This document shows, one piece after another, positions 18,323-26,781 of a stretch of 64,000 nucleotides of DNA. Below the pieces are notes generated by a model, which saw only the letters and a program-made list of their open reading frames with translations, was not told the DNA's origin and ran no database searches. The position numbers and the translations under genes were made by a program. Position 1 is the first letter of the stretch; every line of letters starts with the position of its first letter. The DNA comes from Nostoc sp. TCL26-01 (GTDB lineage Bacteria; Cyanobacteriota; Cyanobacteriia; Cyanobacteriales; Nostocaceae), in NCBI RefSeq assembly GCF_013393945.1, contig NZ_CP040297.1, positions 6,042,809-6,106,808 of the forward strand, given 5' to 3'.

Positions 18323-20377
18323 CTACAGCCAATCATCATCATCATCCCAATTATCTTGGTAGCTAGGACGGGGTTTACGTGGGGGACGGCTGTCGTAGGA
18401 TGAACGGCTATCTCGTCCGTAATCTCTGTTATAGTCCCTGTTATTGTATGAATCACGTTCAGGGTAACTATTTCTGGGAAAATCCCGTTCTTTTTCTTTA
18501 TCTTTATCACCTGTAAAGATGTCTTTAATAGTTGCAAGTAAATCGTCGTCTTCATCCTCAGCATAATACTGACGGACTTCTCGATTTAGTTCATACAGAG
18601 CATCTTGCAAGTCAGCGTAGGCTTGGTCAATCCCCCGGTCATCATTTTCTTTGAGACTTTCTCGCAGTTCTCGGCTAATATTATCGATACGTTGGCGACG
18701 ATTGCGGGCAAACTGCATCCCAAATTCTAAAGCCACTTCTCTGAGTTGGCGTTCTCCTTGCAGAATCAAAGCTTCGGAACGGGTACGTTTTTCAATTCTT
18801 TCTTTGCGTTCTCGGTCGATTTCTGCGTATTTTTGGGCATCTTGGATCATCCGGTTAACTTCCCCTTCACTTAAGGTAGAAGCACCTTGAATCGTGATAC
18901 TCTGTTCTCGCCCAGTAGTTCTATCTAAAGCTGTTACCTGGAGAATCCCGTTAGCATCTATATCAAATGATACCTGGATTTGGGGTATACCTCGTGGGGC
19001 TGGGGGAATGCCGTAGAGTTTGAAACGTCCCAGGGACTTATTATCAGTCGCCATTTCCCTCTCACCTTGGACGACATGGATTTCTACGGTATTTTGGTTA
19101 TTTTCTGATGTCGAGAAAATGTCAGAACGACGCACGGGAATAGTTGTGTTGCGGGGAATGAGTTTTTTCATCACGCCACCGATGGTTTCCAGTCCCAAGG
19201 ATAAGGGTGTGACATCCAACAGCAGCACATCCTTAAATTCTCCAGCCAGAATCCCGGCTTGAATGGCTGCACCCATCGCTACGACTTCATCAGGGTTGAC
19301 ATTTTCGCTGGGTTCAATGCCAATCATATCCCGCACTAGCTGCTTCACCATTGGCATTCGGGTCGAACCACCAACTAGCACCACTTCCTCAATATCATCT
19401 GCCCTTAGTCCCGCATCTTTCAGGGCCCGTTTGACTGGAGTGCGGACACGTCCTAATAAGTCACTACACAAACCTTCAAATTGGGAACGTGTCAGCCGAG
19501 TTTCTAAATGCTTGGGGCCGTCTTCGGTGGCGGTGATGAAGGGTAAATTAATATCAGTGATACTGACAGCAGAGAGTTCAATTTTAGCTTTTTCGGCTGC
19601 TTCCATCAACCGTTGCAAAGCTTGGCGATCGCGTCTTAAGTCTACACCTTCTGCTTCTAAAAATTGTTCTGCTAACCAATCCACGACTTTTTTATCAAAG
19701 TCATTCCCCCCTAGTTGGGTATCACCACTGGTGGCTTTGACTTCAAACACCCCATCGCCTACTTCCAAGATCGATACGTCGAAGGTTCCACCACCCAAGT
19801 CAAATACGAGAATGGTTTCCGTATCACCCCGATCTAAACCATAAGCTAAAGATGCTGCTGTTGGTTCATTGAGAATCCGCATCACTTCTAAACCAGCAAT
19901 TCGGCCAGCATCACGAGTGGCTTGCCTTTGGGAATCGTTAAAATAAGCTGGGACTGTAATCACTGCCCCTGTAACTGGTTCGCCCAAGTAAGTACTGGCA
20001 TCATCTGCCAACTTTTTCAGCACCATTGCGGAAATTTCTTCTGGGGCAAAGTCCTTATTCAAGCGAGGACAGGCTACTTTAATATTACCGACTTCATCTT
20101 TACGGATGGTATAAGGTACGCGCTTCGATTCTGGGCTAAGTTCGCTGTACCTGCGTCCAATAAAGCGTTTAACGGCAAAAAATGTATTTTGAGGGTTGAG
20201 GACTGTTTGCCGTCTGGCCATTTGTCCTACTACTCGTTCGCCTTCTTTGCTGAAACCAACTACGGAGGGGGTTGTGCGCATTCCTTCTGCATTGGCAATC
20301 ACCACCGGCTTGCCACCCTCCATCACGGCGACTACTGAGTTGGTTGTACCCAAGTCGATGCCGACTACCTTGCCCAT
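18323..20377 (-). CDS. dnaK: Hsp70 chaperone DnaK
   Basis: A 684-residue Hsp70. The ATPase domain (1-385) begins GKVVGIDLGTTNSVVAVMEGG and contains ILVFDLGGGTFDVSILEVGDG and VVLVGGSTRMPMV. The linker is DVLLLDVTPLSLG, then come the substrate-binding domain and helical lid. Instead of the usual EEVD-like end there is a charged tail rich in Arg, Asp, Tyr and Ser (about 630-684), ending DDDDDWL. Such a tail is seen in some cyanobacterial DnaK paralogues rather than the housekeeping DnaK2. AGGAGA precedes the ATG at 20377. No CIRCE operator was seen upstream. Confidence 0.93.
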   Translation of the reverse strand: MGKVVGIDLGTTNSVVAVMEGGKPVVIANAEGMRTTPSVVGFSKEGERVVGQMARRQTVLNPQNTFFAVKRFIGRRYSELSPESKRVPYTIRKDEVGNIKVACPRLNKDFAPEEISAMVLKKLADDASTYLGEPVTGAVITVPAYFNDSQRQATRDAGRIAGLEVMRILNEPTAASLAYGLDRGDTETILVFDLGGGTFDVSILEVGDGVFEVKATSGDTQLGGNDFDKKVVDWLAEQFLEAEGVDLRRDRQALQRLMEAAEKAKIELSAVSITDINLPFITATEDGPKHLETRLTRSQFEGLCSDLLGRVRTPVKRALKDAGLRADDIEEVVLVGGSTRMPMVKQLVRDMIGIEPSENVNPDEVVAMGAAIQAGILAGEFKDVLLLDVTPLSLGLETIGGVMKKLIPRNTTIPVRRSDIFSTSENNQNTVEIHVVQGEREMATDNKSLGRFKLYGIPPAPRGIPQIQVSFDIDANGILQVTALDRTTGREQSITIQGASTLSEGEVNRMIQDAQKYAEIDRERKERIEKRTRSEALILQGERQLREVALEFGMQFARNRRQRIDNISRELRESLKENDDRGIDQAYADLQDALYELNREVRQYYAEDEDDDLLATIKDIFTGDKDKEKERDFPRNSYPERDSYNNRDYNRDYGRDSRSSYDSRPPRKPRPSYQDNWDDDDDWL

Positions 20378-20736
20378 GCGTTACTCTTCTCCTAGCGTGT
20401 CTTTATATCTATATTATGATTGGGCAGAACTACCTCTAGCTTAGTGCTACAGGATAAACTTCATACACTACCAACTAGAGGCTAGAGGTGAGTATTTTTT
20501 ACCTAACACTCTCCACTCCCCTTTTCCAGCTATAATTTGGAGGAATCATAGCTTAAGGATTTAGTTGCAAGACTAGGATAACATTGCCAATGCTTAGTAT
20601 GTCCCAGTCGTTGTAAATGTTCTAGCCTGTCTACTGAGCCTCACTATATCTTGAAGTTGGGAAATCCGCCCTCATGTTAGTTGCTTTTTGCTGGCTGCAT
20701 ACATAAAAAATCTGCTGTCATAACTTTTCTAAGCAC
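20378..20736. other. Intergenic region between divergent dnaK and peptidase genes
   Basis: Apart from the dnaK ribosome binding site (about 20388-20393, minus strand), this 359-bp gap shows no gene, STRR or clear hairpin. It should hold both promoters. Confidence 0.5.
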
Positions 20737-21585
20737 TTGAATTTAAAAGCAAGATTACACCATCACCTGACAAAAATAGCGCGAGAACGTGATCCCTATC
20801 TGGCGACGGCGGGACACTTTTTTGTACGAGAGTACATCCGTCAAGAATTTGCTCAATGGGGAAGTGTGGAAATCCACACCTTTCAGGTAGGTACTGCTAA
20901 TTTTCAGAATCTCATCCTCAATTTACCTCCCCAAGCTGGCACAAAACCACAGCACCTACCACCAATTTTAATTGGCGCTCACTATGATGCTGTACCAGGA
21001 ACGTCAGGGGCTGATGATAATGCTACAGGTGTGGCAGTTTTACTGGAATTGGCTCGAAAATTTGCGGCTGAACCAGCCAGATATCCCTTGCGGCTGGTAG
21101 CTTTTGATATGGAAGAGTATGGTTTGCTGGGTAGTACTGATTATGCGGCTTGGTTAAAACAACAGCAACAACCTCTACGGTTAATGATGTCGCTGGAAAT
21201 GCTTGGTTATCGAGACTTTAGCCCTAATTCACAAAGGTATCCATCCCCTTTAGAGCGTTTTTACCCCAACACGGGTGATTTTATTGCTTTAATTGGTAAC
21301 TTACGCACTATCCCTGATTTAATTGCCATGAGTCGCCATATGCGTCGAGTTGGTGTATCAAGTCAGTGGTTACCAGTACCAAATAGAGGTTTAATTGTTC
21401 GCCAAACTAGGCTGAGTGATCATGCACCCTTTTGGGATGCGGGTTATCCAGCCATGATGGTGACAGATACAGCCTTTCTGCGAAATCCTCATTATCACCA
21501 AGCCAGTGATGCGATCGCCACCCTTGATTTAGATTTTCTCACAGGTGTGTGTCAAGGCTTGGAAACCAGCATTCGGCACTTTTGA
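20737..21585 (+). CDS. M28-family zinc aminopeptidase
   Basis: A 282-residue metallopeptidase of family M28 (aminopeptidase Y/S type). Likely zinc ligands are His and Asp in GAHYDAVPGTSGADDNATG (about 82-100). The catalytic/ligand pair is in DMEEYGLLGS, and the C-terminal ligand histidine is in NPHYHQASD. Substrate-pocket residues in SDHAPFWDAGYPAMMVTD are typical. No signal peptide is visible from the TTG start at 20737, so the enzyme is probably cytoplasmic, though an alternative start cannot be excluded. It stands divergent from dnaK. Confidence 0.85.
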   Translation: MNLKARLHHHLTKIARERDPYLATAGHFFVREYIRQEFAQWGSVEIHTFQVGTANFQNLILNLPPQAGTKPQHLPPILIGAHYDAVPGTSGADDNATGVAVLLELARKFAAEPARYPLRLVAFDMEEYGLLGSTDYAAWLKQQQQPLRLMMSLEMLGYRDFSPNSQRYPSPLERFYPNTGDFIALIGNLRTIPDLIAMSRHMRRVGVSSQWLPVPNRGLIVRQTRLSDHAPFWDAGYPAMMVTDTAFLRNPHYHQASDAIATLDLDFLTGVCQGLETSIRHF

Positions 21586-21645
21586 CCAGCCGAAAATTGA
21601 TCGCAGGTATAATAACAGAGATAGCCAGAAACCAGATTTAAAGTC

Positions 21646-22209
21646 ATGCGATCGCCGATTCCCGTTTTCTCGGTTGCCGAATATTTGGAAGCTGAAAGTA
21701 AAAGCAAACTCCGTCATGAGTATTTAGGCGGTCAAATTTTTGCCATGACAGGGGGTAGTAAGGCACACAATATCATTACCTTAAATATTGCCAGTCGGTT
21801 ACGTTCTCAATTGCGGGGAGGGGCCTGTAATGTCTTTATGTCAGATATGAAGGTCAAGTTAAAAGCTACTCATCAAAATCAGACGATATTTTATTATCCT
21901 GATGTGATGGTTACTTGTAACTCTGATGATCAAGATAACTATTTTGTCAATTATCCTTGTGTGATTTTTGAAGTATTATCACCCAGTACCGAAGTCAGCG
22001 ATCGCCGGGAAAAATTGGTTAACTATCAGACTATTAGCAGTTTGCAGGAGTATGTTTTAGTTTCCCAAGATGAGATAAAAGTAGAAGTCTATCGTCAAGA
22101 TTTACCAGGGAATTGGACACAGGAGATTTTGTCAAGTGAGGATAAATTAATTTTAAATTCTGTCAATTTATCGCTCACAATGACAGATATTTATGAGGAT
22201 ATTTTTTGA
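21646..22209 (+). CDS. Uma2-family (DUF820) putative endonuclease
   Basis: A 187-residue Uma2/DUF820 protein with a restriction-endonuclease-like PD-(D/E)XK fold. Family features are the start FSVAEYLEAE, RHEYLGGQIFAMTGGS, HNIITLNIASRLR, YYPDVMVTC (the PD residue) and CVIFEVLSPSTEVSDRREKLVNYQ (the ExL/K segment). These genes are present in dozens of copies in filamentous cyanobacteria. No function has been proven; nuclease activity is inferred from the fold. The gene begins 60 bases behind the peptidase and may be read through from it. Confidence 0.85.
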   Translation: MRSPIPVFSVAEYLEAESKSKLRHEYLGGQIFAMTGGSKAHNIITLNIASRLRSQLRGGACNVFMSDMKVKLKATHQNQTIFYYPDVMVTCNSDDQDNYFVNYPCVIFEVLSPSTEVSDRREKLVNYQTISSLQEYVLVSQDEIKVEVYRQDLPGNWTQEILSSEDKLILNSVNLSLTMTDIYEDIF

Positions 22210-22275
22210 TTTTATAACGTTTCTCTTTCTACTGAGGTACTAAGCTTAAGCTAAGTATACATCCTCCACACTCCT

Positions 22276-22448
22276 CTGTCTTGAAAAGTTTCCTACGGCG
22301 GGAAACCCGCCTACAGAAATTTTCGCTGCGCTTTCCTCCGCGTCCCTCTGTCTTGAAAAGTTGAGCCACTGCTTTGGACGGGTTTCCCGGCTTATAGCAA
22401 GTGGCGTTCCTACGGAGGGAAACCCTCCTACAGAACTTTTCGCTGCGG
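22276..22448. repeat. Two palindromic repeats with variable stems
   Basis: Two copies of a hairpin element share a conserved left end (CTCTGTCTTGAAAAGTT) and right end (a TTTTCGCTGCG-type sequence). The stem tips differ but remain paired: GGCGGG-AAA-CCCGCC in the first and GGAGGG-AAA-CCCTCC in the second. The second copy also holds a nested hairpin (GCCACTGCT / AGCAAGTGGC). A third member lies at 39480-39530. The rest of the 22210-22524 gap is featureless. Confidence 0.8.
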
Positions 22449-22524
22449 TTAAAATTATTAACTTTATACCTTACTTACTAAGAAATGTGTAATTCATTTC
22501 TACCCCTACAACGCAGAAATATCC

Positions 22525-23232
22525 ATGTCTCAACTACAACGAATAACGATCGCCCCCTCCCAACTCCAGCAAACCCAAATTTTCCTCACACCTCAACAAC
22601 AACATTACTTAAAACGAGTGTTACGCTTGCGTGAAGGCGATCGCTTTATGGCGATGGATGGTTTGGGTAAATGGTGGCTGGCTAGTCTTAGTGGAGAACA
22701 AGCCCAAGTTTTAGAACCATTGCTTGTGGAGACAGAATTACCAGTGGTGATTACCTTAATTATTGCTTTGCCTAAAGGCAGTGGATTTGATGATATTGTC
22801 AGGAGTTGTACTGAATTGGGTGTAGCTTGTATTGCTCCCGTGTTGAGCGATCGCACCTTACTAAATCCCAGTCCCCAAAAACTCGAACGTTGGCAACGCA
22901 TCGCCGCAGAAGCCGCAGAACAATCAGAACGGGCTATTGTCCCAACGATTTTAGAACCTGTATCTTTTACCACTGCGATTAAAACTACTACCAGTACTCA
23001 CCGTTATATTTGTGAGGCGCGGGGTGAGTATAGCCATCTGCAAAATGCCATCACACAAATCTCCGGGGAAGTGGTAATTGCTACAGGCCCAGAGGGAGGA
23101 TGGACAGATAGAGAACTTACAGAAGCGATCGCTACGGGATTTCAACCAGTATCTTTAGGTCGTCGCATCCTCAGAGCAGTCACAGCGCCAATAGTAGCAT
23201 TATCCCTAATTGCCGCAGCTTGTGAAGTATAA
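22525..23232 (+). CDS. rsmE: 16S rRNA m3U1498 methyltransferase RsmE
   Basis: A 235-residue SPOUT-class methyltransferase of normal RsmE length. The N-terminal PUA-like domain (1-70) contains QQHYLKRVLRLREGDRF. The SPOUT domain carries the knotted SAM-binding motifs: IALPKGSGFDDIVRSCTELG, LSDRT, RWQRIAAEAAEQSER, IATGPEGGWTDRE and SLGRRILRAVTAP. It methylates N3 of uridine 1498 in 16S rRNA, in the assembled 30S subunit. A TPR protein gene starts 51 bases downstream. Confidence 0.95.
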   Translation: MSQLQRITIAPSQLQQTQIFLTPQQQHYLKRVLRLREGDRFMAMDGLGKWWLASLSGEQAQVLEPLLVETELPVVITLIIALPKGSGFDDIVRSCTELGVACIAPVLSDRTLLNPSPQKLERWQRIAAEAAEQSERAIVPTILEPVSFTTAIKTTTSTHRYICEARGEYSHLQNAITQISGEVVIATGPEGGWTDRELTEAIATGFQPVSLGRRILRAVTAPIVALSLIAAACEV

Positions 23233-23282
23233 ATCCAGATATTTTGGGAAAAATATCATTAAAAGTGCATTGAATTGACCTC

Positions 23283-24377
23283 ATGATTGAGCAAGTTGCG
23301 ATCGCCTTCGAGCGTAAAGATTATCACACAGCCGCTAAGTTACTCAAACAGTTACTCAAGCAATCACCAGAAAATCCTTGGGTGCAACTTTATGTAGGTA
23401 GGCTACAGGAAGTATCCCAAAAACGCCGTGAAGCGGAAAAAATATATCGACAGTTGTTATTAAACACACAAAATAACAAAATCATCACCCAAGCACGGCA
23501 AGGTTTACGACGGATACAAGAAATTGAGCAAGAAGAGAGACAACGAGCGATCGCTCAAGCCACAGCCGAACCCTGCAATAATGAACTAGGCATACTTATT
23601 TTGGAACCTCTGAGTCATCCACTCAAAACCCAAGTAGCGCCCAAATTCGCACAAATCATGCAGCTAGATCCCTACAGTGCCAATATGGTACTTCCGACTC
23701 GTTGCTGGAAGTTTTACCAAACTGCCCCGATAGGAGAACTCAAGTTTTATGGTACACAGTTACAACAAGCAGAAATTCCTTGTTTTTGGACAGCTATCAG
23801 CACTATTGAACAAATACAAGTATTTCAAGCCCACTATTTTTTAGAATCTCATCCCCAAGCTACCATGATTTGCTCTAATCATGCGAATCAGTTAGGTTCA
23901 CTAACATTTGATTGGTCAGAAGTTTCTGCTAGGGTGATGGGATTGTTGCCTATTTTTGAAGAAGTTGTTGATGTTGATGTCCGCCGTAAACTAGAACGCA
24001 AAACCCAAACCCAAGACTATGCCCAATTTTGTGATTTACATTTACCCGGTAGACGTTGTATTTTGCGGTTACACGATTCTAGTTATCAATTTCAACAAGG
24101 TGTAGAGATTGCACCTTTAGCGACTCACAATACTATTAGAATCAATTGGAATAAATTACTAGATTGGATAGAGCAAAAATTACCACAAGTGAAAATTTGG
24201 ACAGATTTCACACCTTTTGCAGAAACAGTCCTAGAGCAAAAAGAAATGCTGGAACACCTCCAGTCTCATGTTCGCCTATTTCGTAGGGAAAAAACTAACT
24301 GGGACCCAGCATTTCATTTATATAGTGGGTTGATCTTTAATAAGGGTGTGGTAACAACGTCATTTCGTAATTCGTAA
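23283..24377 (+). CDS. TPR-containing protein of unknown function
   Basis: A 364-residue protein. The first about 85 residues form tetratricopeptide-like helices (FERKDYHTAAKLLKQLLKQSPENPWVQLYVGRL, residues 9-41). The remaining 270 residues form a large unassigned domain with GILILEPLSHPLK and LPGRRCILRLHDSSYQF. It looks like a cyanobacterium-specific soluble protein. The last residues, FRNS and the stop, are encoded by a dispersed repeat of the CGTAATTCGTAAT type, so the original C-terminus may have been changed. It probably forms an operon with rsmE. Confidence 0.65.
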   Translation: MIEQVAIAFERKDYHTAAKLLKQLLKQSPENPWVQLYVGRLQEVSQKRREAEKIYRQLLLNTQNNKIITQARQGLRRIQEIEQEERQRAIAQATAEPCNNELGILILEPLSHPLKTQVAPKFAQIMQLDPYSANMVLPTRCWKFYQTAPIGELKFYGTQLQQAEIPCFWTAISTIEQIQVFQAHYFLESHPQATMICSNHANQLGSLTFDWSEVSARVMGLLPIFEEVVDVDVRRKLERKTQTQDYAQFCDLHLPGRRCILRLHDSSYQFQQGVEIAPLATHNTIRINWNKLLDWIEQKLPQVKIWTDFTPFAETVLEQKEMLEHLQSHVRLFRREKTNWDPAFHLYSGLIFNKGVVTTSFRNS

Positions 24378-24485
24378 TGACGCTCGTTCGCTCTTAGCGT
24401 CTCCCCTTGGGAGAAGACTCGCCAACGCTACGCTAACGTAATTTGTAATACCTTACGGTAAGGCTTTCGCATACGTAATTACGTT
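24362..24485. repeat. Dispersed CGTAATT-type repeat
   Basis: A patchwork of repeated words: CGTAATTCGTAATGACG at the left, GCTACGCTAACGTAATTTG in the middle and ACGTAATTACG at the right. The left part encodes the stop of the preceding gene. A related run is at 49851-49920. Confidence 0.65.
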
Positions 24486-24531
24486 TTTGGAAGGGTTTGA
24501 GACATTTTTAACCACGCTGTACTAGCAAAAC

Positions 24532-25041
24532 TTAGCCAGGAGTTTTGACTTGACGTGCCATATCTAAAAATGTACTCATATTTGCACCGGGAAGGCGACG
24601 ACCATTAGAACCAGAAGCTGAAGGTGCTAAGTATTTCGGGGCAAATGTAGTTTCAGTTGGTGTGACTGGTTGAGCTTTTGCTACAGGTGCGGCTACGGGT
24701 TCAGCTGGTGCAGCAGTTTTACCATTCTCGCTCTTCTTAGGTGCTTTAGCTTTAGCTTTAGCTTTAGCTTTAGTTTTAGCTGGTGCTGGTGCTGGTTCTG
24801 CGCTGGTTTCTGCGACTACTGGGGCTGGAGTGGGTTCTTTAACAGGTGGTGCTTCTACTGGTGCTGCAACTTTTGTACCATTAGATGCAGCTGGCACAAC
24901 TGGTTTTGTCTGAGTAGAATCTTCCTTCAGTTCCAAATAGTAGCCGTTGCTTTTCTTTTTAGGTAATAAGCCACTGATAAAACCGACTAATCCAGTCACG
25001 AAACTCACAATCCCGCCAATTAACTTTTTGATAAAATCCAT
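24532..25041 (-). CDS. Ala/Pro/Lys-rich low-complexity protein with hydrophobic N-terminus
   Basis: A 169-residue protein. The N-terminal 25 residues (FIKKLIGGIVSFVTGLVGFISG) form a hydrophobic or amphipathic helix that could insert in a membrane. The rest looks disordered and is rich in Ala, Pro, Thr and Lys, with a run AKAKAKAKAKAP encoded by a 6-bp tandem repeat (AGCTAA-type, about 24740-24780). The C-terminal 35 residues (FAPKYLAPSASGSNGRRLPG onward) are less simple and may be the conserved part. The Lys/Ala repeats recall histone-like tails, but binding to DNA is not shown. A function cannot be assigned. Confidence 0.6.
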   Translation of the reverse strand: MDFIKKLIGGIVSFVTGLVGFISGLLPKKKSNGYYLELKEDSTQTKPVVPAASNGTKVAAPVEAPPVKEPTPAPVVAETSAEPAPAPAKTKAKAKAKAKAPKKSENGKTAAPAEPVAAPVAKAQPVTPTETTFAPKYLAPSASGSNGRRLPGANMSTFLDMARQVKTPG

Positions 25042-25436
25042 TAGAATTGCTCCTGATCTTTATATTTTGTAATTTGTGCGTAATGTTAAAAATTACGTCG
25101 AAATACTACGATTTTTAACTATCAGCTATCTAGTAACAAACCTTGTCGGTTTGTGCTTAACCCAAGTTCACATAAGGGATAAGCATTCTCAGCTATTACT
25201 TGCAGATACTCACAAACTGTAAATCCCAAGAATTAATTATTAAATTTTATCCCAACTTAAGGCAAGATTCTGAAAGGTTGCTTAACAAAATTTAACATCA
25301 TTTTATTCTATAGGTATCTATTAGCACTAAAAATGATTAGGATTTCAACCAGTGGCAAGAGTGTCATAATCTGCGCGCTGGTAGCAATCAGACTCAGTTA
25401 CATTTTCTACAGACTTGATATATTTCATCTGAAAAA
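25042..25436. other. Intergenic region between divergent genes
   Basis: A 395-bp AT-rich gap between the Ala-rich protein gene and the lipase gene. No gene, STRR or strong hairpin was recognised; it should contain both promoters. Confidence 0.45.
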
Positions 25437-26078
25437 ATGAAAACTCGAAATCAGCAGCGCAATCCAGTGTTGTTAGTGCATGGCATCAGTGATACGGAAG
25501 CCGTATTTGCGAAAATGGCAGATCATTTGAGACAACTAGATTGGCCTGTATATGCAGTAGACTTAATACCTAATAACGGGGAAGTTGGGCTGGATGTTTT
25601 AGCCGGGCAGGTAGCTGATTATGTTGCTAAAACCTTTGCCCCAGAGCAACCCATAGATTTATTAGGCTTTAGTATGGGGGGAATCGTCAGCCGTTACTAC
25701 GTTCAACGGTTGGGCGGAATTAGTCGTGTACAAAGGTTTTTGACAATTTCTTCACCCCATAACGGCACAGTAGTTGCTTATGCTTCCCAGAATCCTGGGT
25801 GTGTGCAAATGCGTCCTAACAGTCCATTTCTGCAAGATTTGAATGCTGATGTGCAAATGTTACAGCAGTTAAATTTTACGTCTATGTGGACACCTTACGA
25901 TTTAATGATTATCCCCACTAATAGTTCTAAGATGCCCATAGGTAAAGAAATTATTATTCCTGTAGCCTTACATTCGTGGATGTTGACAGATGCCAGAAGT
26001 TTAGCGGCTGTAGCCAAAACTTTGGCAGAACCAATTAACAGTGAACAGTCATCAGTCAACAGTTATCAGTCAAGATAA
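25437..26078 (+). CDS. Lipase / alpha-beta hydrolase (EstA/LipA-like)
   Basis: A 213-residue alpha/beta hydrolase of the triacylglycerol-lipase (class 2, EstA-like) type. It opens with NPVLLVHGISDTEAVF (oxyanion region). The nucleophile is in LLGFSMGGIVSRYYVQRLGG (about 78-97, Ser in GFSMGG), followed by the family stretch ISSPHNGT, and the probable catalytic histidine is in VALHSWML. There is no signal peptide. The final 13 residues (from NSEQSSVNSYQSR) and the stop are encoded by a dispersed repeat that recurs at 49996-50040, so the C-terminus is probably not ancestral. Confidence 0.82.
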   Translation: MKTRNQQRNPVLLVHGISDTEAVFAKMADHLRQLDWPVYAVDLIPNNGEVGLDVLAGQVADYVAKTFAPEQPIDLLGFSMGGIVSRYYVQRLGGISRVQRFLTISSPHNGTVVAYASQNPGCVQMRPNSPFLQDLNADVQMLQQLNFTSMWTPYDLMIIPTNSSKMPIGKEIIIPVALHSWMLTDARSLAAVAKTLAEPINSEQSSVNSYQSR

Positions 26079-26103
26079 TTGAATCAGCGTTAACTGATAA
26101 CTG
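26059..26103 (+). repeat. 45-bp dispersed repeat, copy 1
   Basis: This 45-bp segment (starting ACAGTTATCAGTCAAGATAA) is repeated without mismatch in inverted orientation at 49996-50040. It supplies the last codons and the stop of the lipase gene. Confidence 0.9.
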
Positions 26104-26105
26104 AT

Positions 26106-26537
26106 TTAATTCCTATCACCAATTTGAGTATAGTCATAACTGCCAAAAATTGCCTCTGGGTGGCGATAATACTTAAATTCCATCAAGTTATAAAATGGAT
26201 CTTCCAAAAAGAAAGTCCGATGCTCTAAAGGAGAAGCAACAAAGCGGTCTTTAGGTGTCTCTCGAAATAGTAACTGTTTTTGTTTAGCTCTTTCTACTAG
26301 TTTTTCCCAGTCTTGTTCTTGGGTAAAAATTAAGCCAAAGTGCCTGGGATATATGGTGCGTTGTGGTGTCAATGGTTCCTTAGTAAGATGAGCTACCAAT
26401 TGATGACCATAAAGATTGAGAATTATTGCTTGAGGATTTTCTCGACCAGGGGTGCAACCTAAGCCATCAATATAATAAGTCTTTGTCTTGGCAATATCAG
26501 TTACAGGGAAAGCGAGATGAAATAAAGTTTGGTTCAT
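26106..26537 (-). CDS. VOC-superfamily (glyoxalase/bleomycin-resistance fold) protein
   Basis: A 143-residue vicinal-oxygen-chelate protein from the ATG at 26537. It begins NQTLFHLAFPVTDIAKTKTYYIDGLG, the typical first beta-alpha-beta unit with a metal-ligand histidine. HFGLIF and the C-terminal EHRTFFLEDPFYNLMEFKYY give further metal-ligand positions. The reaction is not readable; the group includes glyoxalases and dioxygenases. The frame is open 45 codons further upstream, but that part translates a 7-bp STRR run (YCLLPIAYCLP) and is not believed to be protein. Ribosome binding is weak. Confidence 0.82.
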   Translation of the reverse strand: MNQTLFHLAFPVTDIAKTKTYYIDGLGCTPGRENPQAIILNLYGHQLVAHLTKEPLTPQRTIYPRHFGLIFTQEQDWEKLVERAKQKQLLFRETPKDRFVASPLEHRTFFLEDPFYNLMEFKYYRHPEAIFGSYDYTQIGDRN

Positions 26538-26576
26538 ATAGAAATCCGATTTGATTACTGAAATGATTTGTGTAGG

Positions 26577-26610
26577 TAGGCAATAGGCAATAGGCAATAG
26601 GCAATAGGTA
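26577..26610. repeat. STRR cluster
   Basis: Four to five head-to-tail copies of the 7-bp unit CAATAGG lie about 40 bases upstream of the VOC gene start. The DNA is in frame with the gene and produces a spurious N-terminal extension. Confidence 0.9.
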
Positions 26611-26781
26611 AGAAATTTCTCGACTTGTACTGATTTTTTTGTGTAAGCACAGGCTATGCCAACAAAAATCAAATATTAGTCCTATAAGTGGGATGGGGGA
26701 ATATTACCAGTGTCCATCATTCAGGGAAGATAATTGTTTTTGGGTTTAGAAAATTCAGAGAAGATTGAGCAACCCCATGTT

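Noticed and set aside
19020..20444. Several open frames opposite to dnaK
   Set aside because: They are antisense shadows of a strongly coding gene; their composition follows the third-codon pattern of dnaK.
26538..26672. 45-residue extension of the VOC protein
   Set aside because: It translates an STRR run and has no family similarity.
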